Shown: positions 1 to 7,545 of the stretch, in pieces
Layout: each line of letters opens with the position of its first letter
Position numbering within the stretch: position 1 is the first letter of the stretch
The notes under the pieces: generated by a model
Databases searched by the model: none
What the model was told of the DNA's origin: nothing
The model's input: the letters and a program-made list of their open reading frames with translations, nothing else
Translations under genes and position numbers: made by a program
NCBI GenBank assembly: GCA_036398095.1
Contig: DASWHR010000099.1
Location: 1-35,937 of the forward strand
DNA from: DASWHR01 sp036398095
GTDB taxonomy: Bacteria > Actinomycetota > AC-67
Length of the DNA: 35,937 nt
Reading direction: 5' to 3'

Positions 1-877
1 GAGGGGGTTTTTGGACGAGCTGCGATCGATCCTTCCGGTGCAGCCCGATGCCGAGATCACGCTCGAAGCCAATCCCGAGACGGTGTCGGTCGCGTCGCTG
101 CGCGGGTATCGCGCCGCGGGCGTGAACCGCCTGTCGCTGGGCGTGCAATCGTTCGCGCCCCACGTGCTTGCTGCGCTCGGGCGCGCGCACACCCCGGCGC
201 AGGCCTCCGCCGCGGTCGCATCCGCCCGCGACGCCGGCTTCGGTAACGTCAGCCTCGACCTGATCTTCGGCGCGCCCGGCGAGACGCGCGAGGACTGGTC
301 CTCAACGCTGGAACAGGCGGTGGCGTTGGATGTCGATCACGTCTCTTGCTACGGCCTCACGATCGAAGACGGCACCGCATTCGGGTCGGCCGTCGCGCGC
401 GGCCGGATGCAGCCGCCCGACGAAGACGATCTCGCGTCCAAGTACGAAGCGGCCTGCGACGCGTTGCCGCTGCGGCACTATGAGATCAGCAACTGGGGCG
501 AGCCGAGCCGCCACAACCTGATCTACTGGACGCAGGGCGACTATCTGGGGCTGGGCGCGGGTGCGCACTCGCATCGGGATGGCGTGCGCTCCTGGAATCG
601 CAAGCTTCCGCGTGCGTACGCCGCCGATCCGGCGGCGGCGCGCGACGGCTCCGAAACGCTCGACGACGCCGGCCGCGCACGCGAATGGCTGCAACTTCGC
701 TTGCGGCTGGTCGACGGGGTGGATCTTCCCGAGGCGGCTCGCCGCCTCGGCCACGAACTGGCGACGAATCCCGTGGAGCGGGCCGGTCTTGCGACTCGGA
801 ACGGCGACGCGCTGGTGCTGACGCGCCGCGGCATCCTGCTCGAAAACGAAGTAGTCCTCCGACTCGGCGCCGCCTGA
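1..877 (+). CDS. hemW: HemW-type radical SAM heme chaperone, 3' part
   Basis: This frame is open from the first bases of the window to the TGA at 875-877, so the gene is cut at its 5' end. The visible protein carries hallmarks of the HemW/HemN-like family: a segment reading ITLEANPETV, then GVQSF, then DLIFGAPGE, followed by a C-terminal HemN_C-type region (about the last 70 residues). The radical SAM CxxxCxxC cluster motif lies upstream, outside the window. By family knowledge HemW binds heme and delivers it to respiratory enzymes, and it was long misnamed coproporphyrinogen III oxidase. In mycobacteria a hemN/hemW gene also lies upstream of hrcA and dnaJ2, which fits this location. A true oxygen-independent coproporphyrinogen oxidase is less likely given the neighbours, but it cannot be excluded without the N terminus. 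Confidence 0.9.
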   Translation, partial: RGFLDELRSILPVQPDAEITLEANPETVSVASLRGYRAAGVNRLSLGVQSFAPHVLAALGRAHTPAQASAAVASARDAGFGNVSLDLIFGAPGETREDWSSTLEQAVALDVDHVSCYGLTIEDGTAFGSAVARGRMQPPDEDDLASKYEAACDALPLRHYEISNWGEPSRHNLIYWTQGDYLGLGAGAHSHRDGVRSWNRKLPRAYAADPAAARDGSETLDDAGRAREWLQLRLRLVDGVDLPEAARRLGHELATNPVERAGLATRNGDALVLTRRGILLENEVVLRLGAA

Positions 878-965
878 ACGGAAGAGGTCCTGTCCGGTGG
901 CTTTGACAAAGTGGATACATGCGATCAGACATAAGCCTGTGCGGAGAGTTAAGGGGGCGTCCTGA

Positions 966-2156
966 ATGACAACGGCGCGCTTCTCTTTGAAGCGGTACAT
1001 CAGTAGGTTGGCATTTCTTGCCCTGATCGCGCTCACTGTTGGTGCATGCGGACAGGTCAAGTCCTCCAGCGACGCCTCCAGCGGTGCCTGGACACCAAAG
1101 AAACTAGGGCTTCCGGTTGGACATCGAATGGCAACCTTGGATCCAATTCGACATCTCATCTGGTTTGTTAATTGTCCTTTGTCCGACATCAATCGTGATG
1201 GTCGTCCAACCCTTGTACGCTTCGAGATCAACTCCGGCGACGTGAGCTCATTCGATGCCCCAGTTCCCTGCTCTGGCCCTTCTGCTCTAGCCCCCTTCGG
1301 TCTCAATGGTTCTTTGAGGACGGATTCAGCGGGGAACGTGTGGTTCCTGTCAGGCTGGAAACTCGTAAAGTTTGTGCCTTCAACCTCCGATTTTATCGCT
1401 TGGGACGTGCCAGGAAAGCCTTTGATTTCGGCTTCGGCGGCAGACGTTGCAAGCTTCACCTACCCCTCTGGAATCGTCGTCGGGGATGGTGGAATAGTGT
1501 GGGTCCGCGTTGTGCAGGCGCCTGCGCTTCAAGGGTTTGTTACATCGGCACAGTCCTGGCGGCCCTTGGCGCTGGGCGGGTCGATGAGCAGCGATGAATC
1601 AAAGGGACCATTCTTGTCGGATGGAAGTGGAAGGTTGATCCTGGGAACAGCTTCGGCCATGGGAGCAAGCGCCGTCCGCATAATTGATCCTGCAACAGGC
1701 TCTGTGACGGATACTGGTGTTCGATCCGGCGAGTTCGCAATCACTTCCGACGGGAGAATCGCCTTTGTCAATGACAGTGGTCAGTTAATGACGCATTCGA
1801 TGGCTACTGGCCGAGCCGAGGCCGTTGGACTCCCGCTCAAGGGCTCACGCGGAGAAGAAGCATCTCGGTATTACAGGGAGATCAGGATTCGTTCGGCTCC
1901 GAATGGAATCTTGTGGCTACTGGATGGTCCCAACTTCGCAGAAGACGGAATCATCAATTTTAATCGTGTGGATCTTGCATCGTCCAACGTGCAAAAGATT
2001 GCCGTACCCGACGTGCAGTTCAATGCGAAGGGGCCCGGGTACAGCGCACCAGGAGGAGCCGGCGGTTTGCTGTTCGATTCGAACGGCACCGCATGGCTAC
2101 CTACAACTGGCGTGGCGCGAGAAAAGTGGCCCGAATTGTATAGTCTCGCGCCCTGA
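966..2156 (+). CDS. Exported lipoprotein with Vgb-like propeller motifs, lower GC than its neighbours
   Basis: The 396-residue product starts with a basic stretch, a hydrophobic core and a lipobox ending VGAC, with Cys28 as the predicted lipidation site, so it is probably anchored on the outer face of the cytoplasmic membrane. The rest contains recurring strand motifs of the form GNVWFL, GIVWVR, GRIAFV, NGILWLL and NGTAWLP, spaced like blades of a streptogramin-lyase/two-component-regulator-type beta-propeller. No catalytic residues can be assigned, so its function is unknown. The ATG at 966 follows a GGGGG-containing purine stretch. A TTGACA sits at 903-908, but no good -10 element is found at standard spacing. 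Base composition is clearly unlike the flanks: 1141-1200 has 24 G+C in 60 bases. It separates hemW from hrcA and is probably a recent acquisition. Confidence 0.75.
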   Translation: MTTARFSLKRYISRLAFLALIALTVGACGQVKSSSDASSGAWTPKKLGLPVGHRMATLDPIRHLIWFVNCPLSDINRDGRPTLVRFEINSGDVSSFDAPVPCSGPSALAPFGLNGSLRTDSAGNVWFLSGWKLVKFVPSTSDFIAWDVPGKPLISASAADVASFTYPSGIVVGDGGIVWVRVVQAPALQGFVTSAQSWRPLALGGSMSSDESKGPFLSDGSGRLILGTASAMGASAVRIIDPATGSVTDTGVRSGEFAITSDGRIAFVNDSGQLMTHSMATGRAEAVGLPLKGSRGEEASRYYREIRIRSAPNGILWLLDGPNFAEDGIINFNRVDLASSNVQKIAVPDVQFNAKGPGYSAPGGAGGLLFDSNGTAWLPTTGVAREKWPELYSLAP

Positions 2157-2555
2157 AATTCCCTAGGCAAGATCCACATCGAAACAACCAGCATTGCCGT
2201 ATCGCTCGGCGCGCCATTTGGGTTCGATCTGCTATCGAAAGTCGTGGCAGTTAGGGCCGCTGGCAACCGGACAAACTCAGACCGGGATGACTAATCCCAC
2301 CAGAAACATTCCAGGCTCAAGATGGGAGTTGGTCGGTCACGCCGTTGTTCCGCGTGGAGATAGGCATCACGCTGTTTGGTCAAGCGCCGATGATAACGAC
2401 ATCCACCTGAGGCAACGCGCAACCTTGCCGCCTGGCCAGCTTCAGGACGCTGGGGCTGCTTGCACACTGATTTAGCGCGATCGCTCTACGATTGAGTAGG
2501 GTTCAGCGGCTCCCCGGTGCCGTCTTCCGAAAGCGGACAGATCGGTCGGGCCTGC
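2157..2555. other. Gene-poor, lower-GC stretch upstream of hrcA
   Basis: About 400 bp lie between the lipoprotein stop and the CIRCE operator. A 93-codon reading frame at 2194-2475 (+) resembles nothing I recognise, has no convincing ribosome-binding site and is probably fortuitous. Composition stays closer to the preceding lipoprotein gene than to hrcA, so the presumed inserted segment may extend to roughly 2500. I see no tRNA, terminator or repeat in it. Confidence 0.5.
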
Positions 2556-2582
2556 CTAGCACTCGATGCATGCGAGTGCTAA
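2556..2582 (+). promoter_or_regulatory. CIRCE operator (HrcA binding site)
   Basis: The sequence has the half-site TAGCACTC at 2557-2564, a 9-nt spacer, and GAGTGCTAA at 2574-2582. The CIRCE consensus is TTAGCACTC-N9-GAGTGCTAA. Only the outermost base of the left arm differs (C at 2556 instead of T). It lies 14 nt before the hrcA start codon, the classical autoregulatory arrangement in which HrcA represses its own operon and releases it after heat shock. Confidence 0.95.
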
Positions 2583-2585
2583 CCT
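2557..2585 (+). promoter_or_regulatory. Candidate hrcA promoter overlapping CIRCE
   Basis: TAGCAC at 2557-2562 (weak -35) and TAACCT at 2580-2585 (-10) are separated by exactly 17 nt and lie almost wholly inside the operator, so HrcA binding would occlude RNA polymerase. The -10 ends 11 nt before ATG 2597, giving a leader of only a few bases. The -35 match is poor, so this is an inference from spacing. Confidence 0.5.
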
Positions 2586-2596
2586 CGAAATTCGAC

Positions 2597-3616
2597 ATGA
2601 ATAACCCGACCGAGCCGCTGGGGGACCGCCAGGGAGACATCCTGGTGGCGATCGTGCGCGAGTACATTCGCACCGCGGACCCGGTCGGATCCAAGCATCT
2701 GGTCGGCAAATACAACCTGGCGGTCTCGGCCGCAACGGTGCGCAACGAGATGGCCCGGCTCGAAGAACTCGGCTATCTGGCGCACCCGCACACCAGTGCC
2801 GGCCGCGTCCCGACCGACCGGGGCTACCGCTTCTTCGTCGACCAGCAGCGTCCCGCCAAGCTCGGCTCTCACGGCCGCGCCGAAATCGAAAGCGCGATCG
2901 GCGCCGAGCCGGCCGACATGGACGAGCTGATGAGACGCGCCAGCGACGCGCTTTCGCGCGCGACGAACCTCGCGGCGGCGGCGCTGACGCCGCGGCTGCG
3001 CACGAGCCGGCTCAAGCATCTGGATCTTGCGTGGCTGGGGCCTCGCCGCGCCGTGGTGATCGCGATCGCCGACGGCGGCCGCGTCGAGAAGCGCATCGTC
3101 GAGATGGAACACGACGTGAGCGAAGCCGCGCTGGAGTCCGCCGGCGCCGAGCTGAATCATCTGTTGACCGGAACGACGGTCGATGTCGCCGAACGCGCCG
3201 CGCGCGAGCGAGCCGGCGCCGACACCACGCCCGCAGCCGATGCGGCGGTTGCCGGAGCCGTCGCCTCGGCGCTGGAGGCGTTCCTGGACGAAGACCAGGA
3301 AGTCGTCGTCGGCGGCGCGTCCACGCTTGCCGGCGCGTTCGGCGATCAGGACTCGTTCCCGCGCGTGTTCGAAGTGATCGAGCGTCGTATCGACTTGCAG
3401 CCGCTGATGAGCGACGCGCAGCCGCCGGCGAGCATCCGGATCGGCACCGAGGTTCCCGTCGAGAATCTGCAGATGTGCAGCTTGATCTTCGCGCCGTATG
3501 CCCATGGGGCGGCCGTCGGCGTGATCGGACCGACGCGGATGGAGTATCCGCAGGTGATTGCGGCCGTGTCGATGATGGCGCGGCTGCTGAACAACGCCGT
3601 GCAGGATCTGTCGTAG
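2597..3616 (+). CDS. hrcA: Heat-inducible transcription repressor HrcA
   Basis: The 339-residue product has the usual HrcA length when started at ATG 2597, which lies just after the CIRCE operator. Longer in-frame starts would place the operator inside the coding region. The N-terminal winged helix reads RQGDILVAIVREYIRTADPV followed by GSK, then SAATVRNEMARLEELGYL and the conserved HTSAGRVPTDRGYR. The C-terminal GAF-like part includes a late GVIGPTRM motif. The family binds CIRCE with help from GroE chaperonins and represses chaperone genes. dnaJ follows after 10 nt, so the two are very likely co-transcribed, as hrcA and dnaJ2 are in mycobacteria. No Shine-Dalgarno sequence precedes the start. 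Confidence 0.97.
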   Translation: MNNPTEPLGDRQGDILVAIVREYIRTADPVGSKHLVGKYNLAVSAATVRNEMARLEELGYLAHPHTSAGRVPTDRGYRFFVDQQRPAKLGSHGRAEIESAIGAEPADMDELMRRASDALSRATNLAAAALTPRLRTSRLKHLDLAWLGPRRAVVIAIADGGRVEKRIVEMEHDVSEAALESAGAELNHLLTGTTVDVAERAARERAGADTTPAADAAVAGAVASALEAFLDEDQEVVVGGASTLAGAFGDQDSFPRVFEVIERRIDLQPLMSDAQPPASIRIGTEVPVENLQMCSLIFAPYAHGAAVGVIGPTRMEYPQVIAAVSMMARLLNNAVQDLS

Positions 3617-3626
3617 GGTTTCGCGC

Positions 3627-4748
3627 ATGGCCGATCCGTACGCGACGCTCGGGGTTGCGCGCAGCGCCAGCCCGGAGGAGATCAAGAAGGCATACCGGCG
3701 CCTGGCGCGGCAATACCATCCCGACACCTCTGCCGAAGCCGACGCCGAGACGCGCTTCAAGCAGATCAGCGCGGCCTACGAGACGCTCTCGGATCCCGAG
3801 CGCCGTCAGCGATACGACATGTTCGGCGACGACGGCTCGCGCGCCGCGGGCACGGGCGCCGGCGCGGGCTCGGGCGCCAACGTCGGCTTCGGCGACCTGG
3901 GGGACCTGTTCGAATCGTTCTTCGGCGGCGGTTTCGGCGGCGGGGCGCGCCGGCGCGGGCCGCGCAGCGTCGCCGAGCGCGGCGCCGACATCGAAACGAC
4001 CGTGCGGCTTTCGCTGCCCCAAGCCGTGTTCGGCGTCAAGCACGACCTGGAGGTCTTCGCCGCCGGGCCGTGCGAGCCGTGCGGCGGCGCCGGCGTCGAG
4101 CCGGGCACCGGCCACGTTCGCTGCGGCACCTGCGAAGGCACCGGCGAGATCCGTGCGATGCAGCGCAGCATCTTCGGCGCGATGATGACCGCGCGTCCGT
4201 GCGGACGCTGCCGCGGCACCGGCCAGGTTCCCGAATCGCCCTGCCGATCCTGCGCCGGCGAGGGGCGCGTCATGCGCTCGGTCACCGTCACCGTCGAGAT
4301 TCCCGCCGGCGTCGAGCACGGCACGACGCTGCGCGTGCGCGGACGCGGCGAAGCCGGCGCGCGCGGCGGCCAGGCCGGCGATCTGTACGTGCACATCGGC
4401 GTCGAGCCGCACGAGACGTTCCGGCGTGACGGCGACGATCTGCTCTGCCGCGTCGAGGTGCCGCTGACGCAGGCGCTGCTCGGCGCGACCGTCGCGGTAC
4501 CGACGCTCGAAGGCGAAGACGAGCACATCGAGCTGGAGCCCGGAACGCAGCCGGGCGCGGTCCATCGCATTCGCGGCAAAGGCGTGCCCAAGCTCGGCAG
4601 CCGCGGCCGCGGCGATCTGATCGCGGCGATCGAGGTGGACATTCCGCGCAAGCTCAGCGGCGAACAACGCGACTTGATCCGCCGCCTGGCCGAGCTTCGC
4701 GGGGAAGTCGTCGCCGACAAGCCGCGCAAGCGCGGCTTCCTGCGGTGA
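3627..4748 (+). CDS. dnaJ: Chaperone DnaJ (DnaJ2 type)
   Basis: The 373-residue Hsp40 co-chaperone has complete type I architecture. It has a J domain with HPD at residues 31-33, a Gly/Phe-rich linker at about 75-115, four CxxCxGxG-type zinc motifs (Cys149/152, 166/169, 192/195, 206/209), and C-terminal substrate-binding barrels. It stimulates the ATPase of DnaK and can hold unfolded chains. Its position after hrcA makes it the heat-shock-regulated DnaJ2 type rather than the dnaK-operon copy. The ATG follows the hrcA stop by 10 nt. A TAGGGT hexamer at 3614-3619 lies 7 nt upstream but includes the hrcA stop codon, so it may be coincidental. The stop overlaps the next start (GTGA). Confidence 0.97.
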   Translation: MADPYATLGVARSASPEEIKKAYRRLARQYHPDTSAEADAETRFKQISAAYETLSDPERRQRYDMFGDDGSRAAGTGAGAGSGANVGFGDLGDLFESFFGGGFGGGARRRGPRSVAERGADIETTVRLSLPQAVFGVKHDLEVFAAGPCEPCGGAGVEPGTGHVRCGTCEGTGEIRAMQRSIFGAMMTARPCGRCRGTGQVPESPCRSCAGEGRVMRSVTVTVEIPAGVEHGTTLRVRGRGEAGARGGQAGDLYVHIGVEPHETFRRDGDDLLCRVEVPLTQALLGATVAVPTLEGEDEHIELEPGTQPGAVHRIRGKGVPKLGSRGRGDLIAAIEVDIPRKLSGEQRDLIRRLAELRGEVVADKPRKRGFLR

Positions 4749-5479
4749 GCGCCCACCACTTCTTCCTGCCATCGGTCGAGGGCGACACGCTCGTCATCGA
4801 AGGCGACGACGCGCGACACGCGGTTCGCGTCCTTCGCATCGCGCCGGGCGAGACGATCACGATCTCCGACGGCCGAGGCCGCGTCGCGACCGCCACCGTG
4901 ACCGATGCCGGTACCGATGCCGGCACCGATGCGGGCCGCGACCTTCGCGCACACGTGAACGAGCGACGCGACGTTGCGTCGATCCGTCCCGCGCTGACGG
5001 TGTATCAGGCGATCCCCAAGCACGGAAAGCTCGAGCAGGTCGTGCAGACGCTCACCCAATGCGGCGCGGCCGCGATCGTTCCGTTCCGCGCCGCCCGCAG
5101 CATCGCGAAATGGGATGCGGCCAAGGCCGCCGCGAACGTGGCGCGCCTGCGTATCGTGGCGCGCGAAGCCGCGATGCAGTCGCGCCGCGCGCACCTGCCG
5201 GTCGTCGATGACGTGATCGGACTCGACCAGATTCCCGCCGGCACGATCGCGTTGCACGAAGACGCCTCCGTGCGACTCTCGACTCTTCTGCCGTCTGAGC
5301 CTCCGCCGGCGATCGCGTTGGCCGTCGGGCCCGAAGGCGGGTTCTCCGCCGTGGAGATCGCGGAGTTATCGGATCGCGGATGCCCGACCGCGACGCTGGG
5401 GGATCTCGTGCTGCGAACCGAGGTCGCATCCGTCGTCGCGGCCGCCGTCACCCTGACTCGATACGGAGCCCTGGGCTAG
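4745..5479 (+). CDS. rsmE: 16S rRNA (uracil-1498-N3)-methyltransferase RsmE
   Basis: The 244-residue SPOUT-class methyltransferase methylates U1498 of 16S rRNA in the 30S subunit using S-adenosylmethionine. The C-terminal trefoil-knot signature is plain: AVGPEGGFS, then TLGDLVLRTEVAS. The N terminus (FFLPSVEGD ... DDARHAVRVLRIAPGE) matches the PUA-like RNA-binding domain. GTG at 4745 overlaps the dnaJ stop codon, implying translational coupling, and the hrcA-dnaJ-rsmE order is conserved in actinobacteria. An unusual feature is a 12-bp tandem repeat encoding TDAG three times (residues 53-64) in the N-terminal domain, probably an expanded surface loop. Confidence 0.95.
   Translation: MSAHHFFLPSVEGDTLVIEGDDARHAVRVLRIAPGETITISDGRGRVATATVTDAGTDAGTDAGRDLRAHVNERRDVASIRPALTVYQAIPKHGKLEQVVQTLTQCGAAAIVPFRAARSIAKWDAAKAAANVARLRIVAREAAMQSRRAHLPVVDDVIGLDQIPAGTIALHEDASVRLSTLLPSEPPPAIALAVGPEGGFSAVEIAELSDRGCPTATLGDLVLRTEVASVVAAAVTLTRYGALG
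4901..4936 (+). repeat. 12-bp tandem repeat inside rsmE (3 copies)
   Basis: Three head-to-tail copies of ACCGATGCCGGT, with single-base variants at the ends of copies 2 and 3, encode TDAG-TDAG-TDAG in frame. The unit length keeps the reading frame, so copy-number change would only lengthen a loop in the RNA-binding domain. Confidence 0.85.
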
Positions 5480-5495
5480 CCACGCCTTGTGGCTA
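5477..5495 (+). terminator. Possible terminator hairpin after rsmE
   Basis: TAGCCAC (5477-5483) pairs perfectly with GTGGCTA (5489-5495) around a 5-nt loop, and the left arm begins with the rsmE stop codon. A short T run (TTTT) follows only about 15 nt later, so as an intrinsic terminator it is weak. It would end the hrcA-dnaJ-rsmE unit. Confidence 0.4.
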
Positions 5496-5650
5496 CCGAT
5501 TCCTCCGCTTTTGTCGGACATTCCTCGCCCGCGAGCAGGACATTCTTGGGCAAAATGATTGTCATCGGAACCGCGCGGCAGTACGCTTCGACTCACCGGC
5601 GGTGACGCTGCGTGGCAACACGTTTCCAGGGTGCAGCGGGGGAGGATCCA

Positions 5651-6157
5651 ATGGCCGACGACGCCATGAGTTCGACGTACGCCAAACGAGTCGGCGAGCG
5701 CCTGCGCGCGATTCGCTTGCAGAAGGGATTCTCGCTCCACGACGTCGAAGACGTCTCGGGCAAGGAATTCAAGGCATCCGTGCTGGGCGCCTACGAGCGC
5801 GGCGAACGCAGCATCTCGGTTCCGCGCCTGCAGCGTCTGGCCCAGTTCTACGGCGTTCCGGTCGATCAGCTTTTGCCCAAGCTCGAAGGCGAGACGATCG
5901 TGCTCGACGGCCGCGGCCCGCACGACGGGGGGATCCGGCTGGATCTGGCCAAGTTGCGCGAGGCGAGCGGCGCCGAGACCGATGCGATCTCACGCTTCGC
6001 CACGATGATCCAGATGGCGCGCGGCGACTTCAACGGCCGCGTGCTGACCGTGCGCACCGAAGATCTGCGCGCGCTCGCCGCGGCGCTGGACTTGACGACC
6101 GACGCGCTCAAGGAGCGGCTCGACGACTTGGGCGTGCGCATTCCCGCGCTCGTCTGA
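5651..6157 (+). CDS. bldD: BldD-like developmental regulator with c-di-GMP signature
   Basis: The 168-residue protein is close in length to Streptomyces BldD (167). An N-terminal Cro/C1-type helix-turn-helix covers about residues 10-76 (SSTYAKRVGERLRAIR ... VLGAYERGERSISVPRLQRL ... FYGVPVDQLLP). The C-terminal domain contains RGDFNGRVLTVRTED, with Arg124, Asp126, Arg135 and Asp138 forming the RxD-x8-RxxD motif that binds c-di-GMP in BldD. By family knowledge, c-di-GMP drives BldD dimerisation and repression of development and sporulation genes. ATG 5651 is chosen because GGGGGAGG sits just upstream. ATG 5666 (MSSTYAK) aligns with the Streptomyces start and is the alternative. A 171-nt gap and the hairpin before it suggest its own promoter. 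Confidence 0.9.
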   Translation: MADDAMSSTYAKRVGERLRAIRLQKGFSLHDVEDVSGKEFKASVLGAYERGERSISVPRLQRLAQFYGVPVDQLLPKLEGETIVLDGRGPHDGGIRLDLAKLREASGAETDAISRFATMIQMARGDFNGRVLTVRTEDLRALAAALDLTTDALKERLDDLGVRIPALV

Positions 6158-6167
6158 TCGGATTCGC

Positions 6168-6173
6168 TACGCT
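6168..6173 (+). promoter_or_regulatory. Candidate -10 element (leaderless) for the epimerase gene
   Basis: TACGCT fits TANNNT and ends 9 nt before ATG 6183, and no Shine-Dalgarno sequence is present. No convincing -35 is seen. The spacing equals that of several other starts in this window. Confidence 0.4.
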
Positions 6174-6182
6174 CGGACGGTC

Positions 6183-7154
6183 ATGCGCGCTCTGGTCACC
6201 GGCGGAACCGGTTTCATCGGCGGGCGGCTCGTTCGCCGGCTGGTCGAACGCGGCCACGACGTGACGGCGCTGGTTCGCTCGCCCGATCGCGCCGCCGGGT
6301 TGAAAGAGCTGGGTGTCACGCTTGCCGGCGGCGACGTGACCGAGCCCGCCACGCTGGAAGGGCCGGTGCGCAAGGCCGACGCGGTCTTCCATCTAGCCGC
6401 CTGGTACGAGATGGGCGTCACCGACCGAACGAAGATGTATCAGGTCAACGTCCGCGGAACCGAGCATGTTCTGAAAGCCGCGATCGAAGCGGGCACGCCG
6501 CGCATCGTGCATTGCTCCTCGGTCGCGGCGCTCGGCGGCGGACCGGTCGGCGACATCCTGTCGGAGACGACGCGGCATTCCGGTTCCTTCGGCTCGGTCT
6601 ACGAAGAGACCAAATGGCAGGCGCACGACGTCGCCGCGCGATTCGCCGCCTCCGGCGCGCCGATCGTGACGGTCATGCCCGGCGCCGTCTACGGGCCGGG
6701 CGACCCCAGTGCGCTCGGCGCGATGATTCGTCTCTACGCAAAAGGATGGCTGATCGCCTGTCCGTTCCAGGACGGCGGATTTTCGTGGGTCCATGTTGAC
6801 GACGCCGCGGAAGGGATGATCGCGGCCTACGAGAAGGGACGCGACGGTCAGGAGTACGTGATCGGCGGCGAGAACGCATCGATTCGCGATTTGTTCACGC
6901 AGCTCGCGCCGATCACCGGCATTCGCGCGCCGCGTGTCGAGGTGCCGCGCTGGGCGATCCGCGCCTCGATCCCGCTGTCGCCGCTCGTCGGACGATTCCT
7001 TGGCGCCGGCCCGCGCATCGTTAAAGACTCGCTCGCATCGATGCGAGGATCCTGGATGGCGTTTTCGACCAAAGCCGAAACCGAACTCGGCTACCGCTAC
7101 CGGAGCATCGCCGAAGGCATGCCCGAAACCGTCGAGTGGTTCAAGGAGAACTAG
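6183..7154 (+). CDS. NAD(P)-dependent epimerase/dehydratase-like extended SDR
   Basis: The 323-residue protein is an extended short-chain dehydrogenase. A Rossmann fold opens at residue 2 with ALVTGGTGFIGGRLV (GxxGxxG). A conserved serine pair follows in VHCSSVAALG, and the catalytic Tyr140-x3-Lys144 lies in YEETK. MPGAVYGPGD follows, typical of dihydroflavonol-4-reductase and NDP-sugar epimerase relatives. The substrate cannot be read from sequence: sugar nucleotides, steroid-like or other small ketones are all possible. It lies between the BldD homologue and a HIT gene, and the gap to the HIT gene is only 7 nt, so the two probably share a transcript. I am sure of the family and unsure of the role. 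Confidence 0.85.
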   Translation: MRALVTGGTGFIGGRLVRRLVERGHDVTALVRSPDRAAGLKELGVTLAGGDVTEPATLEGPVRKADAVFHLAAWYEMGVTDRTKMYQVNVRGTEHVLKAAIEAGTPRIVHCSSVAALGGGPVGDILSETTRHSGSFGSVYEETKWQAHDVAARFAASGAPIVTVMPGAVYGPGDPSALGAMIRLYAKGWLIACPFQDGGFSWVHVDDAAEGMIAAYEKGRDGQEYVIGGENASIRDLFTQLAPITGIRAPRVEVPRWAIRASIPLSPLVGRFLGAGPRIVKDSLASMRGSWMAFSTKAETELGYRYRSIAEGMPETVEWFKEN

Positions 7155-7161
7155 AGGAAAA

Positions 7162-7503
7162 ATGGACGATTGCCTGTTCTGCAAGTTTGTTTCGGGTCAG
7201 ATCGCACCGGACATCGCATATCAAGACGAGCAGGTGCTTGCGTTCCGCGACATCAATCCGCAGGCGCCGACGCACGTGCTGATCGTTCCGAAGACGCATA
7301 CGCGCGATGCGTCCACCGTCGAGGCGGCCGACGGCCCGATGCTCGCCGCGATTCTGAACGCGGCGCGCGCGATCGCCGAGCAGGACGGCCTTGCGGGCGG
7401 CTACCGGCTGGTCGCGAACGTCGGACCGGATGCGGGCCAGAGCGTCTTCCACCTGCACGTCCACATGCTCGGCGGCCGCTCGCTGGCATGGCCGCCCGGC
7501 TGA
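7162..7503 (+). CDS. HIT family nucleotide-binding hydrolase
   Basis: The 113-residue protein has the HIT active-site motif HLHVHM at residues 97-102, with His97, His99 and His101 in the histidine triad. Cys4 and Cys7 (DDCLFCK) match the zinc-binding pair found in HINT-type members. The family hydrolyses purine nucleoside phosphoramidates or similar nucleotide conjugates. AGAGGAAA precedes ATG 7162 and gives a good ribosome-binding site. It follows the epimerase gene by 7 nt and lies just upstream of phoH; small HIT genes commonly neighbour phoH/ybeY clusters in bacteria. Confidence 0.93.
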   Translation: MDDCLFCKFVSGQIAPDIAYQDEQVLAFRDINPQAPTHVLIVPKTHTRDASTVEAADGPMLAAILNAARAIAEQDGLAGGYRLVANVGPDAGQSVFHLHVHMLGGRSLAWPPG

Positions 7504-7511
7504 GCCGCCGA

Positions 7512-7517
7512 TATAAT
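7512..7517 (+). promoter_or_regulatory. Candidate -10 element for the phoH operon
   Basis: A perfect TATAAT lies 28 nt before the TTG start of phoH, in the 42-nt gap after the HIT gene. The sequence 17 nt upstream (TGGCCG) is a weak -35. A consensus hexamer in DNA this GC-rich is unlikely to be chance, but start-site data are lacking. Confidence 0.5.
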
Positions 7518-7545
7518 TCGTGGGACCCGAACAGACGGAGACCGG

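Noticed and set aside
302..1459. 385-codon minus-strand frame spanning hemW and the lipoprotein gene
   Set aside because: It lies opposite two plausible genes and resembles nothing; it crosses the composition boundary.
2194..2475. 93-codon frame in the gap before hrcA
   Set aside because: No ribosome-binding site, no family resemblance and codon use unlike the other genes; kept only as part of the gap description.
3012..4772. 586-codon minus-strand frame opposite hrcA and dnaJ
   Set aside because: It is a shadow of genes with complete conserved motifs; the translation is low-complexity Ala/Arg.
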